Shown here one piece after another: positions 1 to 8,175 of a stretch of DNA of 15,970 nt; the first letter of the stretch is position 1, and the number at the start of each line of letters is the position of its first letter. A program made the position numbers and the translations under genes. The notes beneath the pieces were generated by a model. The model worked only from the letters and a program-made list of their open reading frames with translations. It was not told the origin of the DNA and searched no databases. Where the stretch lies: NCBI GenBank assembly GCA_947455805.1, contig CANGSN010000014.1, positions 1 through 15,970 of the forward strand. Reading direction: 5' to 3'. Source of the stretch: Planctomycetota bacterium (lineage in GTDB: Bacteria > Planctomycetota > UBA1135 > UBA2386).

Positions 1-344
1 GCGACCACGGCGCCGGCCAACACCTCGCCGACGTCGCCGCCAGCGGCTTCGAGCGCCAGCGCCGCCTGCACCTGGCCGATCCACAGCCGCGCCAGCGAGC
101 TGCTGTGCACGCCCACCGCCTCGAGCGCGGCGACGAACGGCACCAGGCCCATGCCGACGCCACCGGCGGCCTCGCCGACGCACAGGCCGAACACGCCGAG
201 CTCGGCGAGCCCGCCGAATTGCTCCTGGACGAACGTGCGGTGCTCGTCGAGTTCCTGGGCCTTCGGGGCGACCGCGTCCGCGACGAACTTGCGGACGGTG
301 TCGACGATCATGTCCTGGTCTTCGGTCAGCTGCAGGTTGTGCAT
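1..344 (-). CDS. Acyl-CoA dehydrogenase-like protein, N-terminal part (runs off the window)
   Basis: Only the first 114 codons lie in the window; the C-terminal part is beyond position 1. The protein opens MHNLQLTEDQDMIVDTVRKF, the typical start of the all-helical N-terminal domain of acyl-CoA dehydrogenases, which oxidise acyl-CoA to enoyl-CoA with FAD. The segment GLAELGVFGLCVGEAAGGVG at about 46-65 matches the usual 'LGLLG..vPEEyGG.G' region, but the conserved Pro-Glu-Glu is degraded to GEAAGG. A good ribosome site (GGAG about 6 bases upstream) supports the ATG. The gene follows sppA after only 16 bases, so it is the last visible member of the operon. It may be a divergent, possibly non-canonical paralogue of the dehydrogenase upstream. 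The catalytic glutamate region is not visible, so activity cannot be judged. Confidence 0.8.
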   Translation of the reverse strand, partial: MHNLQLTEDQDMIVDTVRKFVADAVAPKAQELDEHRTFVQEQFGGLAELGVFGLCVGEAAGGVGMGLVPFVAALEAVGVHSSSLARLWIGQVQAALALEAAGGDVGEVLAGAVV

Positions 345-360
345 GCGATCTCCAAGCCGG

Positions 361-1479
361 TCAGCGCCCGCCCTGCCAGTAGTACAGGAAGCGCGGACCG
401 GTCGACGAAGTGAGAAGGTCGGTGAGGGCGGCGTCGGCCGGCTTCTGGCCGAACGCGCCGAACAGCAGATCGCCGAGGCCGGCGCGACGGCGCGCCTCGA
501 CGAGATTCACGGGGCGGCCGAGCTTCTGCCCGAACCACGCCACCACGGAGTCGATGTCGCCGATCTCGTCGACGAGGCCGAGTTCGAGCGCCTGTCGAGC
601 GGTGAAGATGGCGCCGGTGGCGACCTTGGTCGCACCCGCGCGGTCGAGTTGGTCGCGGCCTTCGTCGACGACGGTGATGAACTGGTCGAGCAACTCGTCG
701 ACGATGCCGGTCAGCAGCGCCTTCTCGTCGTCGCGCATCGCGCGCGTCGGCGACAGGATGTCCTTGAACGGCGTGCGCTCGGACTTGATGGCGACCTGCT
801 CGACGCCGTACTTCTTCGCCGCCTCGCCGAAGTTCCAGGCGCTCATGATGACGCCGATGCTGCCGGTGATCGTGCTGCGGTGCGCAGTGATGCGCTCGCA
901 GGCGGCGCCGACGTAGTAGCCGCCGGACGCGGCCATGTCGCCGAACAGCGCCACCACCGGCTTCTGCGGGTGCTCGCGCCGGAACTTGCGCACGAGGCGC
1001 CAGATCTCGTCCGAGTCGGTGACGCCGCCACCGGGCGAGTCGATGACGAACAATACGCCGAGCACGTCGTCGGCCGCGGCCTTTTGCAGGCCGCGCTTCA
1101 CCTGCGACACCGTGCCGCCCGGCGCGCCGAGCAAGGCGCTGCCGCCTTCGGCGATGGCACCGCGGATGGCGATCTGCAGCACCTTGTCCTTGCCGCCGCG
1201 CACTCCGGCGACGTGCACTTCCTCGTAGGGCACGCCATCGGCGTCGCCGAGGCCACCACCGGCGAGCGAGCCGATGCTCAGCAGGAGCAGCAGCACGTTC
1301 AGGCCCGCCGAGGCGAGCAGCAAGATGCCGAGGAAGATGGCGACGAAGAACGCGACGCCGCGCGACTCTCGCGGCGCCTGGGCAGCCCCCTGCAAACCCG
1401 CCGGCCACTGCGGCGCCTGCGGCGGCACGCCGGGCGGCAGGCCCGGTCCGGTCGGCGGTTGCGGAGGCAGGGCGCTCAT
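361..1479 (-). CDS. sppA: Signal peptide peptidase SppA (half-length type), membrane serine protease
   Basis: This 372-residue protein has a Pro-rich cytoplasmic N-terminus (1-41), one hydrophobic membrane segment (about 42-75) and a ClpP/crotonase-fold S49 protease domain. The catalytic serine is S185 in GDMAASGGYY. The candidate lysine base is K239 in TPFKDILSP, a spacing that fits the Ser-Lys dyad of short SppA proteins such as that of Bacillus. IDSPGGGV at about 146-153 is the conserved oxyanion/strand motif. In the family, SppA degrades leftover signal peptides in the membrane. The start ATG overlaps the stop of the upstream acyl-CoA dehydrogenase as ATGA, which implies translational coupling. 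A membrane protease inside a beta-oxidation operon is unusual; the link may simply be co-expression. Confidence 0.93.
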   Translation of the reverse strand: MSALPPQPPTGPGLPPGVPPQAPQWPAGLQGAAQAPRESRGVAFFVAIFLGILLLASAGLNVLLLLLSIGSLAGGGLGDADGVPYEEVHVAGVRGGKDKVLQIAIRGAIAEGGSALLGAPGGTVSQVKRGLQKAAADDVLGVLFVIDSPGGGVTDSDEIWRLVRKFRREHPQKPVVALFGDMAASGGYYVGAACERITAHRSTITGSIGVIMSAWNFGEAAKKYGVEQVAIKSERTPFKDILSPTRAMRDDEKALLTGIVDELLDQFITVVDEGRDQLDRAGATKVATGAIFTARQALELGLVDEIGDIDSVVAWFGQKLGRPVNLVEARRRAGLGDLLFGAFGQKPADAALTDLLTSSTGPRFLYYWQGGR

Positions 1480-2651
1480 GCCGGGCTCAGCAGGCCGCGA
1501 GCGATGACGAGGCGCTGGATGTCGGTGGCGCCTTCGTAGATCTCGGTGATGCGCGCATCGCGCAGCACGCGTTCGGCGGCGGTGCTGCCGTCGACGCCGC
1601 TCTGGCCGAGGATCGACACGGCGGCGCGGGCGGCGCGGTTGGCGAGCCGCGACGTGCACGACTTGGCCATCGCCGCCTCCATGCTGCAGCGCACGCCCTG
1701 GTCGCGCAGGATCGCGGCGCGCCAGGTCAGGAAGCGGTAGGCCTCGAGGTCGGCGGCGAGGTCGGCGAGCAGCCACTGGTCGGGCTGCGACGCCGTCGGA
1801 CGCCCCTTGCCGTCGACCTGCGCGGCGAGGTGCACCTTGATGAGGTCGACCGCGGCGCGGGCGATGCCGAGCGACTGCGACGCGATGCCGAGGCGGCCGC
1901 CGTCGAGCGTGTCGAGCGCGATGGTGAAGCCGTTGCCTTCCTTGTCGATCAGGCAGTCGGCCGGCACCTTGACGTTCTCGCAGACGATCTCGGTGGTCGG
2001 CGAACCGCGCAGGCCGAGCTTGCGCTCCTTCTTGCCGACGCTGACGCCGGGCCAGTCGCGCTCGACGACGAACGCCGAGATGCCCTTCACGCGGTCGGCG
2101 CCGGTGCGCGCGAAGACCACGAACAGCTTGGCTTCGCTGCCGGTCGTGATCCACAGCTTGGCGCCGTTCATCACGTAGTGGTCGCCCTCCTTCTTCGCCT
2201 CGCAGCGCAGCGCCGCGGCGTCGGAGCCGGAGAACGCTTCGCTGAGGCAGTAGGCGCCGAGCCACTCGCCGGTGACCAGCTTCGGGAACCAGCGGCGCTT
2301 CTGAGCCTCGGTGCACCACTTGCCGAGCAGCGAGTTCACCAGCGAGTTGTGCACGCTGATGGTGACGCCGGTCGACACGCAGACGGCGTTGATCTCCTCC
2401 AGCATCACGCAACTGGCGAGGTTGCCCATCGCCGAACCGCCGTGCTCCGTGGCCACCGTCGTGCGCAGCAGGCCGAGCTTCGCCGCCGCCTGCACCGCGT
2501 CCCGCGGGAACTTCGTCTCGGCGTCGTAGTGCGCGGCCTTGCCGAGGTGCTTCTGCGCGTAGTCGCGCACGAAGTCACGGAACTCGACCAGCTGCGGGGT
2601 CAGCTGGAAGTCGGGGACCTGGATCGGCGACGCGGTGGCAGTGGTCGTCAT
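1476..2651 (-). CDS. Acyl-CoA dehydrogenase, short-chain/butyryl-CoA type
   Basis: This 391-residue protein is full length for the family. It performs the FAD-dependent first step of beta-oxidation, giving the trans-2-enoyl-CoA. Visible marks are YCLSEAFSGSDAAALR (flavin and substrate binding), NGAKLWITTG (the flavin-contacting Trp-x-Thr stretch) and the C-terminal ARITEIYEGATDIQR, whose E373 is the catalytic base at the position used by short- and medium-chain enzymes. The ATG at 2651 was chosen because family alignment begins soon after it; an in-frame TTG at 2711 would add 20 low-complexity residues. The stop overlaps the sppA start by four bases. Chain-length preference cannot be read from the sequence, but the thiolase and hydroxybutyryl-CoA dehydrogenase neighbours favour C4 or other short substrates. 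Confidence 0.93.
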   Translation of the reverse strand: MTTTATASPIQVPDFQLTPQLVEFRDFVRDYAQKHLGKAAHYDAETKFPRDAVQAAAKLGLLRTTVATEHGGSAMGNLASCVMLEEINAVCVSTGVTISVHNSLVNSLLGKWCTEAQKRRWFPKLVTGEWLGAYCLSEAFSGSDAAALRCEAKKEGDHYVMNGAKLWITTGSEAKLFVVFARTGADRVKGISAFVVERDWPGVSVGKKERKLGLRGSPTTEIVCENVKVPADCLIDKEGNGFTIALDTLDGGRLGIASQSLGIARAAVDLIKVHLAAQVDGKGRPTASQPDQWLLADLAADLEAYRFLTWRAAILRDQGVRCSMEAAMAKSCTSRLANRAARAAVSILGQSGVDGSTAAERVLRDARITEIYEGATDIQRLVIARGLLSPA

Positions 2652-2717
2652 GCTCGCTGTCTCTCGTTGAGGCGCTGACTGTGGGTGAGGCGACTTCTCT
2701 GGGGAGGCCAATCAAGC

Positions 2718-3581
<864 letters not shown>

Positions 3582-3621
3582 GGGAATGCGGGGCGTAGGC
3601 GTTGGAGGGCGAAGGGCTCGG

Positions 3622-4806
<1,185 letters not shown>

Positions 4807-4885
4807 CGGGATGCTCTCGGTTCGGGAAGGACGAGCCCCAACGCCGGGCGGACGACGGAATGTCATCCGGGTTGGAGGGGCGAAG

Positions 4886-4914
4886 ATCCTAGGAACTGGC
4901 CCGGCCACCGCCAA
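4886..4914 (-). promoter_or_regulatory. Candidate sigma-70 promoter of the beta-oxidation operon
   Basis: On the minus strand the sequence reads TTGGCG, a 17-base spacer, then TAGGAT. This gives four of six matches to each consensus box at ideal spacing. It lies downstream of the tRNA terminator and about 80 bases before the thiolase start, the position expected for the operon promoter. It would give a leader of roughly 70 bases. No transcript evidence is available. Confidence 0.5.
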
Positions 4915-4985
4915 GACCGAGTCGCCGCGGTCTCGGTGGCCAACGGCCCCGGGCACGAACCGCCCGCCGCAAACCGAGCCGCCCC

Positions 4986-5030
4986 GAAACGAAACCGCCC
5001 CTGGCAGACCTTGGGGTCCGCCAGGGGCGG
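4986..5030 (-). terminator. Intrinsic terminator after tRNA-Ala
   Basis: On the minus strand a 16-base-pair stem (arms 5030-5015 and 5010-4995, one G-U wobble) closes a CCAA tetraloop and is followed by TTTCGTTTC. It begins five bases after the tRNA 3' end. On the opposite strand the same repeat has an A-C mismatch and no T tract, so it works best for the tRNA transcript. It should stop tRNA transcription from entering the thiolase operon. Confidence 0.85.
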
Positions 5031-5034
5031 GAAC

Positions 5035-5110
5035 TGGTGGAGTCGAGGGGAGTCGAACCCCTGACCTACGCATTGCGAACGCGTCGCTCTACCAACTGAG
5101 CTACGACCCC
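5035..5110 (-). tRNA. tRNA-Ala, anticodon CGC
   Basis: The 76-base cloverleaf folds completely on the minus strand. The acceptor stem is GGGGTCG with CGACTCC, the D arm is closed by GCTC/GAGC, and the anticodon stem is ACGCG/TGCGT with loop TTCGCAA. The T stem is AGGGG/CCCCT with loop TTCGACT, followed by discriminator A and an encoded CCA. The G3:U70 wobble pair, the alanine identity element, is present. The anticodon CGC reads GCG, a codon used often in this GC-rich genome. The gene stands alone, with its own candidate promoter and terminator. Confidence 0.97.
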
Positions 5111-5129
5111 GCACCGTTTGGGGGCGCGC

Positions 5130-5158
5130 AAGCTAGCGACTCGGTGCCGCCTGGTAAA
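5130..5158 (-). promoter_or_regulatory. Candidate promoter of tRNA-Ala
   Basis: The minus strand reads TTTACC, 17 bases, then TAGCTT, ending 19 bases before the tRNA 5' end. The -35 box lies inside the 3' end of the 392-residue protein gene. The first three bases of the -10 box are that gene's TAG stop codon. The -10 keeps the key T1, A2 and T6 positions. This would leave a short 5' leader for RNase P removal. Confidence 0.45.
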
Positions 5159-6311
5159 GAGCCTGCTGTCGCATCCCCGGCTGATTCCTGTCGAGCTCGC
5201 GCAGACGACCGGGGCGCGGCTCGCCGGCCACCTGCATTCCCGGTACGACCTCGCGCTCGGGAAGGAAGTGCCTGGCTCCGCTCGCGACGATCCGGCCGTC
5301 GGCGGAGTTCTGCGTCACGCCGCCGCCGAGCACGAGCGGCCCGGCGACCGTCGCCGGTGCCCGCAGATGCAGTTCCCCGTGGACGACGAGCCCGGCATCG
5401 CACTGGATCGCACGATGGATCCCGGGCAGACCGAGGAAGGCCGACCCCCCCCCTTCGAGCGGACCGTGGAAGTTCCCACCGTCGGCAACGAGGCGATCGC
5501 CGGCCGACCACAAGCCGTCCCCGTTGCGATCGCCGTAGGCGCAGCTGCCTGGCGGTGGCTCGACGTAGAACACGAGGCGTCCCTCGCCGAGCACTCGCAC
5601 GGAGCCACCGACGTAGAGGTTGCCGCGCACGGCGACCACGACGTCGCGCGCGAGCCGGACGGTCCAAGGCTCGGCCGATGGTGGGATCCAGAGGTGCCCA
5701 GGCACGCACACGAGCCCACCGTTCGCGAGCACGTCGCCGGCCGCGCGCAGGAACACGTAGTCCATGCCTTCGGTGCCCACAGACCAGGTTGCCAGCGCCA
5801 AGCCTGGGTCCTGGGCGCACAGGTCCGACCGGTCGACGACCATCGCTGCCGCGAGGGCGTCGGGCGCCAGACGAGGCAGTTCGTGGGTCGCGACACAACG
5901 CGCCTCGCGCAGCCAGTCCTTGAGATCCGGGCGAGTGACCGTGCAGGCGCTGCCGAAGGCAGGGTTGGCCGCTCCGGGGACCAGGTTGAACCCGAACCAG
6001 CGCGGCGGCCCGCCGCCGGAGGCCACCGAGGTGGTCCACCCCCCGACACTGCGGACGACACGGACTTCGCGGTCGCCGACCTGCGAAGCCGAGCTCGCGC
6101 TGCCGGTGGCAGCAGCCTCCATGGTCGCCGCTTCGGCGACGATCTCTTCGGCGAGTCGATCGACCTTGGCGCGCACGTCCTCGGCGCGCCGGACGACGCG
6201 CGCTGCCTCGTGCAAGAGCCCCAAGGCGACGCAGACCGTGGTCACGCAGGCCATGGCCATCGGCACGAACACGCCGCGCGACAGCACCACGAACGACGGA
6301 CGACGGTTCAT
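5133..6311 (-). CDS. Membrane-anchored extracytoplasmic protein with dockerin-like calcium loop (unknown function)
   Basis: I do not recognise this 392-residue protein. A single hydrophobic segment (about 12-33) follows a short basic N-terminus, then a helical, probably coiled-coil stretch (about 34-65), so it is likely anchored with most of its mass outside the cytoplasm. The distal part has repeated Gly/Val-rich beta segments (about 222-250 and 305-332) that could form a beta-helix-like or bactofilin-like fold. Residues 261-272 (DRNGDGLWSAGD) fit a dockerin/EF-hand loop with D, N, D and D at positions 1, 3, 5 and 12. Six cysteines lie outside the membrane segment. Its ATG overlaps the preceding stop as ATGA. 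A minor-pilin-like or surface-display role is possible but unproven. Codons 287-289 form a G9 tract. Confidence 0.8.
   Translation of the reverse strand: MNRRPSFVVLSRGVFVPMAMACVTTVCVALGLLHEAARVVRRAEDVRAKVDRLAEEIVAEAATMEAAATGSASSASQVGDREVRVVRSVGGWTTSVASGGGPPRWFGFNLVPGAANPAFGSACTVTRPDLKDWLREARCVATHELPRLAPDALAAAMVVDRSDLCAQDPGLALATWSVGTEGMDYVFLRAAGDVLANGGLVCVPGHLWIPPSAEPWTVRLARDVVVAVRGNLYVGGSVRVLGEGRLVFYVEPPPGSCAYGDRNGDGLWSAGDRLVADGGNFHGPLEGGGSAFLGLPGIHRAIQCDAGLVVHGELHLRAPATVAGPLVLGGGVTQNSADGRIVASGARHFLPEREVVPGMQVAGEPRPGRLRELDRNQPGMRQQALYQAAPSR
5445..5453 (-). repeat. G9 homopolymer inside the 392-residue surface protein gene
   Basis: Nine consecutive C on the plus strand read as GGG GGG GGG (three glycines, residues 287-289) in the minus-strand gene. 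It is the longest single-base run I noticed in the window. The gene is in frame as sequenced. A gain or loss of one base would truncate the last quarter of the protein, so the tract could support phase variation; it could equally be a sequencing-sensitive site. Confidence 0.9.
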
Positions 6312-6598
6312 TCGCCTCCCTGGTGTCCGGACCGCAGCACCAGGTAGGGCCCGACGGAACCGCGCTCCCACGCGATCTGCTGCCCGTCGAACAGGTCCGA
6401 GAACGCCCCCAGGTCTCCGCACGAGGTCCTCTGTCCATCGCGCACCTGCTGCAAACGCGCCACTTGCCGTTCGCGCGTCGCCGCCGCCATCTCGGCCGCC
6501 GCGGCCGCATCGCGCACCCAGAAGGCCCCCAAGGTGACCACGGCCATCAGCGACATCGCCACGATGCGCTCGCCGTTCTGGGTGGCGATCGGCTTCAC
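6308..6598 (-). CDS. Small single-TM coiled-coil protein (unknown function)
   Basis: This 96-residue protein starts with GTG (VKPIATQNGE), because that GTG overlaps the stop of the upstream HAMP gene as GTGA and the membrane segment follows at once. Residues 11-28 are hydrophobic. Residues 29-54 are rich in Ala, Glu, Arg and Gln with heptad character, suggesting a coiled coil. The C-terminal part (about 60-90) is a short globular tail with one cysteine (C60). Its own stop overlaps the next gene's start as ATGA. The tight chaining of three genes suggests a stoichiometric envelope complex. The N-terminal NGE-plus-hydrophobic layout is faintly pilin-like, but the classic prepilin motif is absent. 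No known family is assigned. Confidence 0.75.
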   Translation of the reverse strand: MKPIATQNGERIVAMSLMAVVTLGAFWVRDAAAAAEMAAATRERQVARLQQVRDGQRTSCGDLGAFSDLFDGQQIAWERGSVGPYLVLRSGHQGGE

Positions 6599-7035
6599 GG
6601 CTTGCCACTCCCCTCTTCGACGGCGCGCACTTCGCCGGCGTCGCGCCGTCCGGGCTGCGCCGGATGCGATTGCTTGGCCAACCAATCCACCAACAGGTTG
6701 CACTCCTCGGCGAGACCACCGAGCAGGTCACCGCGGCGGAGCTCGACCCGGAAGCCGAGATCGCCGCTGCGGATGCGCTGTAACGAACGCTTCAAGCGGA
6801 ACTCGGGACCGGCGACGCGGGCGGCCATGCGCGCGACCTGGAACACGAACACCACCAACGAGGTCAGCAGGAAGCCGCCGACCGACAACCAGAAGCCGGC
6901 CTCGCCGACGACGACCTCGCGCCCGGCCGCGGCGTCCTGCAACAGGGCACGGCAGTAGACGACGAGGGCCACGACACTGACGAACATCGCGACAGTGGGC
7001 ATCGCGACGGCGAGACGCAGCAGCCGACCGCGCAC
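6595..7035 (-). CDS. Two-TM protein ending in a HAMP domain (unknown function)
   Basis: The protein has 146 residues with the GTG start at 7035, chosen because AAGGAG lies eight bases upstream, the best ribosome site in this cluster. In-frame ATGs at 7065 and 7176 lack one. Hydrophobic segments at about 8-27 and 47-67 are joined by a short, probably periplasmic loop. Residues about 77-120 fit a HAMP linker: a conserved Pro, then SLQRIRSGDLGFRVELRRGD, then LLGGLAEECNLLVDWL. HAMP domains normally pass signals to a kinase, cyclase or methyl-accepting module, yet here only about 25 polar residues follow. A HAMP-only membrane protein may therefore act as a partner for another protein rather than as a complete receptor. 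It is first of three overlapping genes. Confidence 0.75.
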   Translation of the reverse strand: MRGRLLRLAVAMPTVAMFVSVVALVVYCRALLQDAAAGREVVVGEAGFWLSVGGFLLTSLVVFVFQVARMAARVAGPEFRLKRSLQRIRSGDLGFRVELRRGDLLGGLAEECNLLVDWLAKQSHPAQPGRRDAGEVRAVEEGSGKP

Positions 7036-7249
7036 TGGCACCGCTCCTTCCCGGCGCCCCACCATCGAGCCCGCGTTCGAGTCCACGACCGCTCCCTGGA
7101 TTTCCGAACCAACCTGCGGCCTCACCACCCTGGCGGGCCGCGACGGAACGGGGATCGGCTCGCTCCACCCTCGCATTGAGCGACCGGCCGCCGCGGCGTC
7201 TCGCACTTGGACACAAGAACCGATGTCGCCGTTGCCGATGTCCGAGCGC

Positions 7250-7268
7250 ATTCCGCATCGCACGGAAT
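7250..7268. repeat. Inverted repeat in the divergent intergenic region (possible operator)
   Basis: ATTCCG and CGGAAT are separated by seven bases (CATCGCA), 12 bases upstream of the FlhG-type ATPase start. The spacing and symmetry could suit a dimeric regulator or a small mRNA hairpin masking the start. The rest of the 245-base intergenic region (7036-7280) shows no convincing promoter to my eye; a short direct repeat CCGATGTC occurs twice near 7220 and 7235. Confidence 0.3.
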
Positions 7269-7280
7269 CGAGCACGAACA

Positions 7281-8096
7281 ATGGTCGAGCAACCGAATCC
7301 GCCGGAGAAGACCGGCAAGCGAGCCACGATCTTCGCCGTGACCTCCGGCAAGGGCGGCGTCGGCAAGACGTCGTTGTCGGTGAACCTCGCTTGCGAGTTC
7401 AGCCGACGAGGCTTCCGGACCATCATCGTCGACACCGACCTCGGTCTCGCGAACGCACACATCCTCGCGGGCATCAAGCCGGCGAAGACGCTGTCGGACT
7501 ACATCGAAGGCAAGGCCGAGCTGTCGGAGATCATCGAGCCAGGGCCGTGCAAGGTGAAGTTCATCAGCGGCGGCAACGGCGTGAAGGAGATGGCCAACCT
7601 CGACGACAACGGTCGAGCGCGCATCTGCGTCGCGATCGAGGAGCTGGCGCCGTTCTGCGACGTCATCATCCTCGACACCGGAGCCGGTGTTTCGAAGGGT
7701 GTCACCGACTTCGTCAGCATGGCCGACCACACGATCGTGGTGACGACGAGCAACTTCGCCGCGATCGCCGACGCCTATGGCATCGTCAAGGTCGTGGTGC
7801 AGGACGGCTACCAGCGCCCGATCCACTGCGTGGTCAATCGCGTTCGCTCGCCGGAAGAGGCGGAACAGGTGTTCTTGAAGTTGAAGGGCTGCACCGAGCG
7901 CTTTTTGGGCTTCGACCTCAACTGGCTCGGACTGCTGCCGGAAGATAGCTCCGTTGAGGGCGCCGTCTTGAAGCGCGCGCCATTCAGCGAGGTCTTCCCC
8001 GGCAGCGTCGCCGCGCGCTACCTCGCGAAGCTGGTCTCCGGACTCGAGCGATACGTCGCGAGCCCGAAGCCGGCTCCGCAGGCCGCGAAGGACTGA
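7281..8096 (+). CDS. FlhG/MinD-family P-loop ATPase
   Basis: This 271-residue protein is of the SIMIBI ParA/MinD class. The deviant Walker A is SGKGGVGKTS (KGGVGKT at 24-30). DTDLGLANAHILAGIKP at about 51-67 is the switch I form typical of FlhG/FleN/YlxH rather than of plasmid ParA. ILDTGAGVSKGV (D132) is the Walker B/switch II, again FlhG-like. Such ATPases dimerise on ATP, bind membranes or partners, and set the number or position of flagella, pili, chemosensory arrays or other cell-envelope structures. No flhF or flagellar gene is adjacent. The ATG at 7281 has no clear Shine-Dalgarno sequence. HU follows after 79 bases, possibly co-transcribed. Chromosome-located MinD itself is a less likely identity. 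Confidence 0.88.
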   Translation: MVEQPNPPEKTGKRATIFAVTSGKGGVGKTSLSVNLACEFSRRGFRTIIVDTDLGLANAHILAGIKPAKTLSDYIEGKAELSEIIEPGPCKVKFISGGNGVKEMANLDDNGRARICVAIEELAPFCDVIILDTGAGVSKGVTDFVSMADHTIVVTTSNFAAIADAYGIVKVVVQDGYQRPIHCVVNRVRSPEEAEQVFLKLKGCTERFLGFDLNWLGLLPEDSSVEGAVLKRAPFSEVFPGSVAARYLAKLVSGLERYVASPKPAPQAAKD

Positions 8097-8126
8097 CGGG
8101 GAAGAACGGACAACACGAAGGGGAGT

Positions 8127-8142
8127 GCGGGCCAAAGCCCGC
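8127..8142. other. Short hairpin between the ATPase and HU genes
   Basis: GCGGGC and GCCCGC form a perfect six-pair stem around a CAAA tetraloop, 31 bases after the ATPase stop and 33 bases before the HU start. No T tract follows, so it is a weak terminator at best. It may be an mRNA processing or stability element that lets HU be expressed differently from the ATPase. Confidence 0.35.
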
Positions 8143-8175
8143 CGAGCCAACCGGGGAATACAGGGGATTTCAGGG

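Noticed and set aside
151..1539. Long plus-strand open frame of 462 codons across the sppA region
   Set aside because: It is antisense to sppA and the dehydrogenase genes, with Arg/Ala/Val/Asp-rich composition typical of shadow frames in GC-rich DNA, and shows no domain. The minus-strand genes have full catalytic motifs.
5118..6347. Plus-strand open frame antisense to the 392-residue protein
   Set aside because: The minus-strand frame has a membrane segment, ordered beta repeats and four-base overlaps with its neighbour. The plus frame is His/Arg/Asp-rich low-complexity sequence.
6308..6598. The 96-residue protein as a type IV pilin
   Set aside because: The short N-terminus and hydrophobic helix look superficially pilin-like, but the Gly-Phe-Thr-Leu-Ile-Glu type cleavage motif is absent and no pilus assembly gene is nearby.
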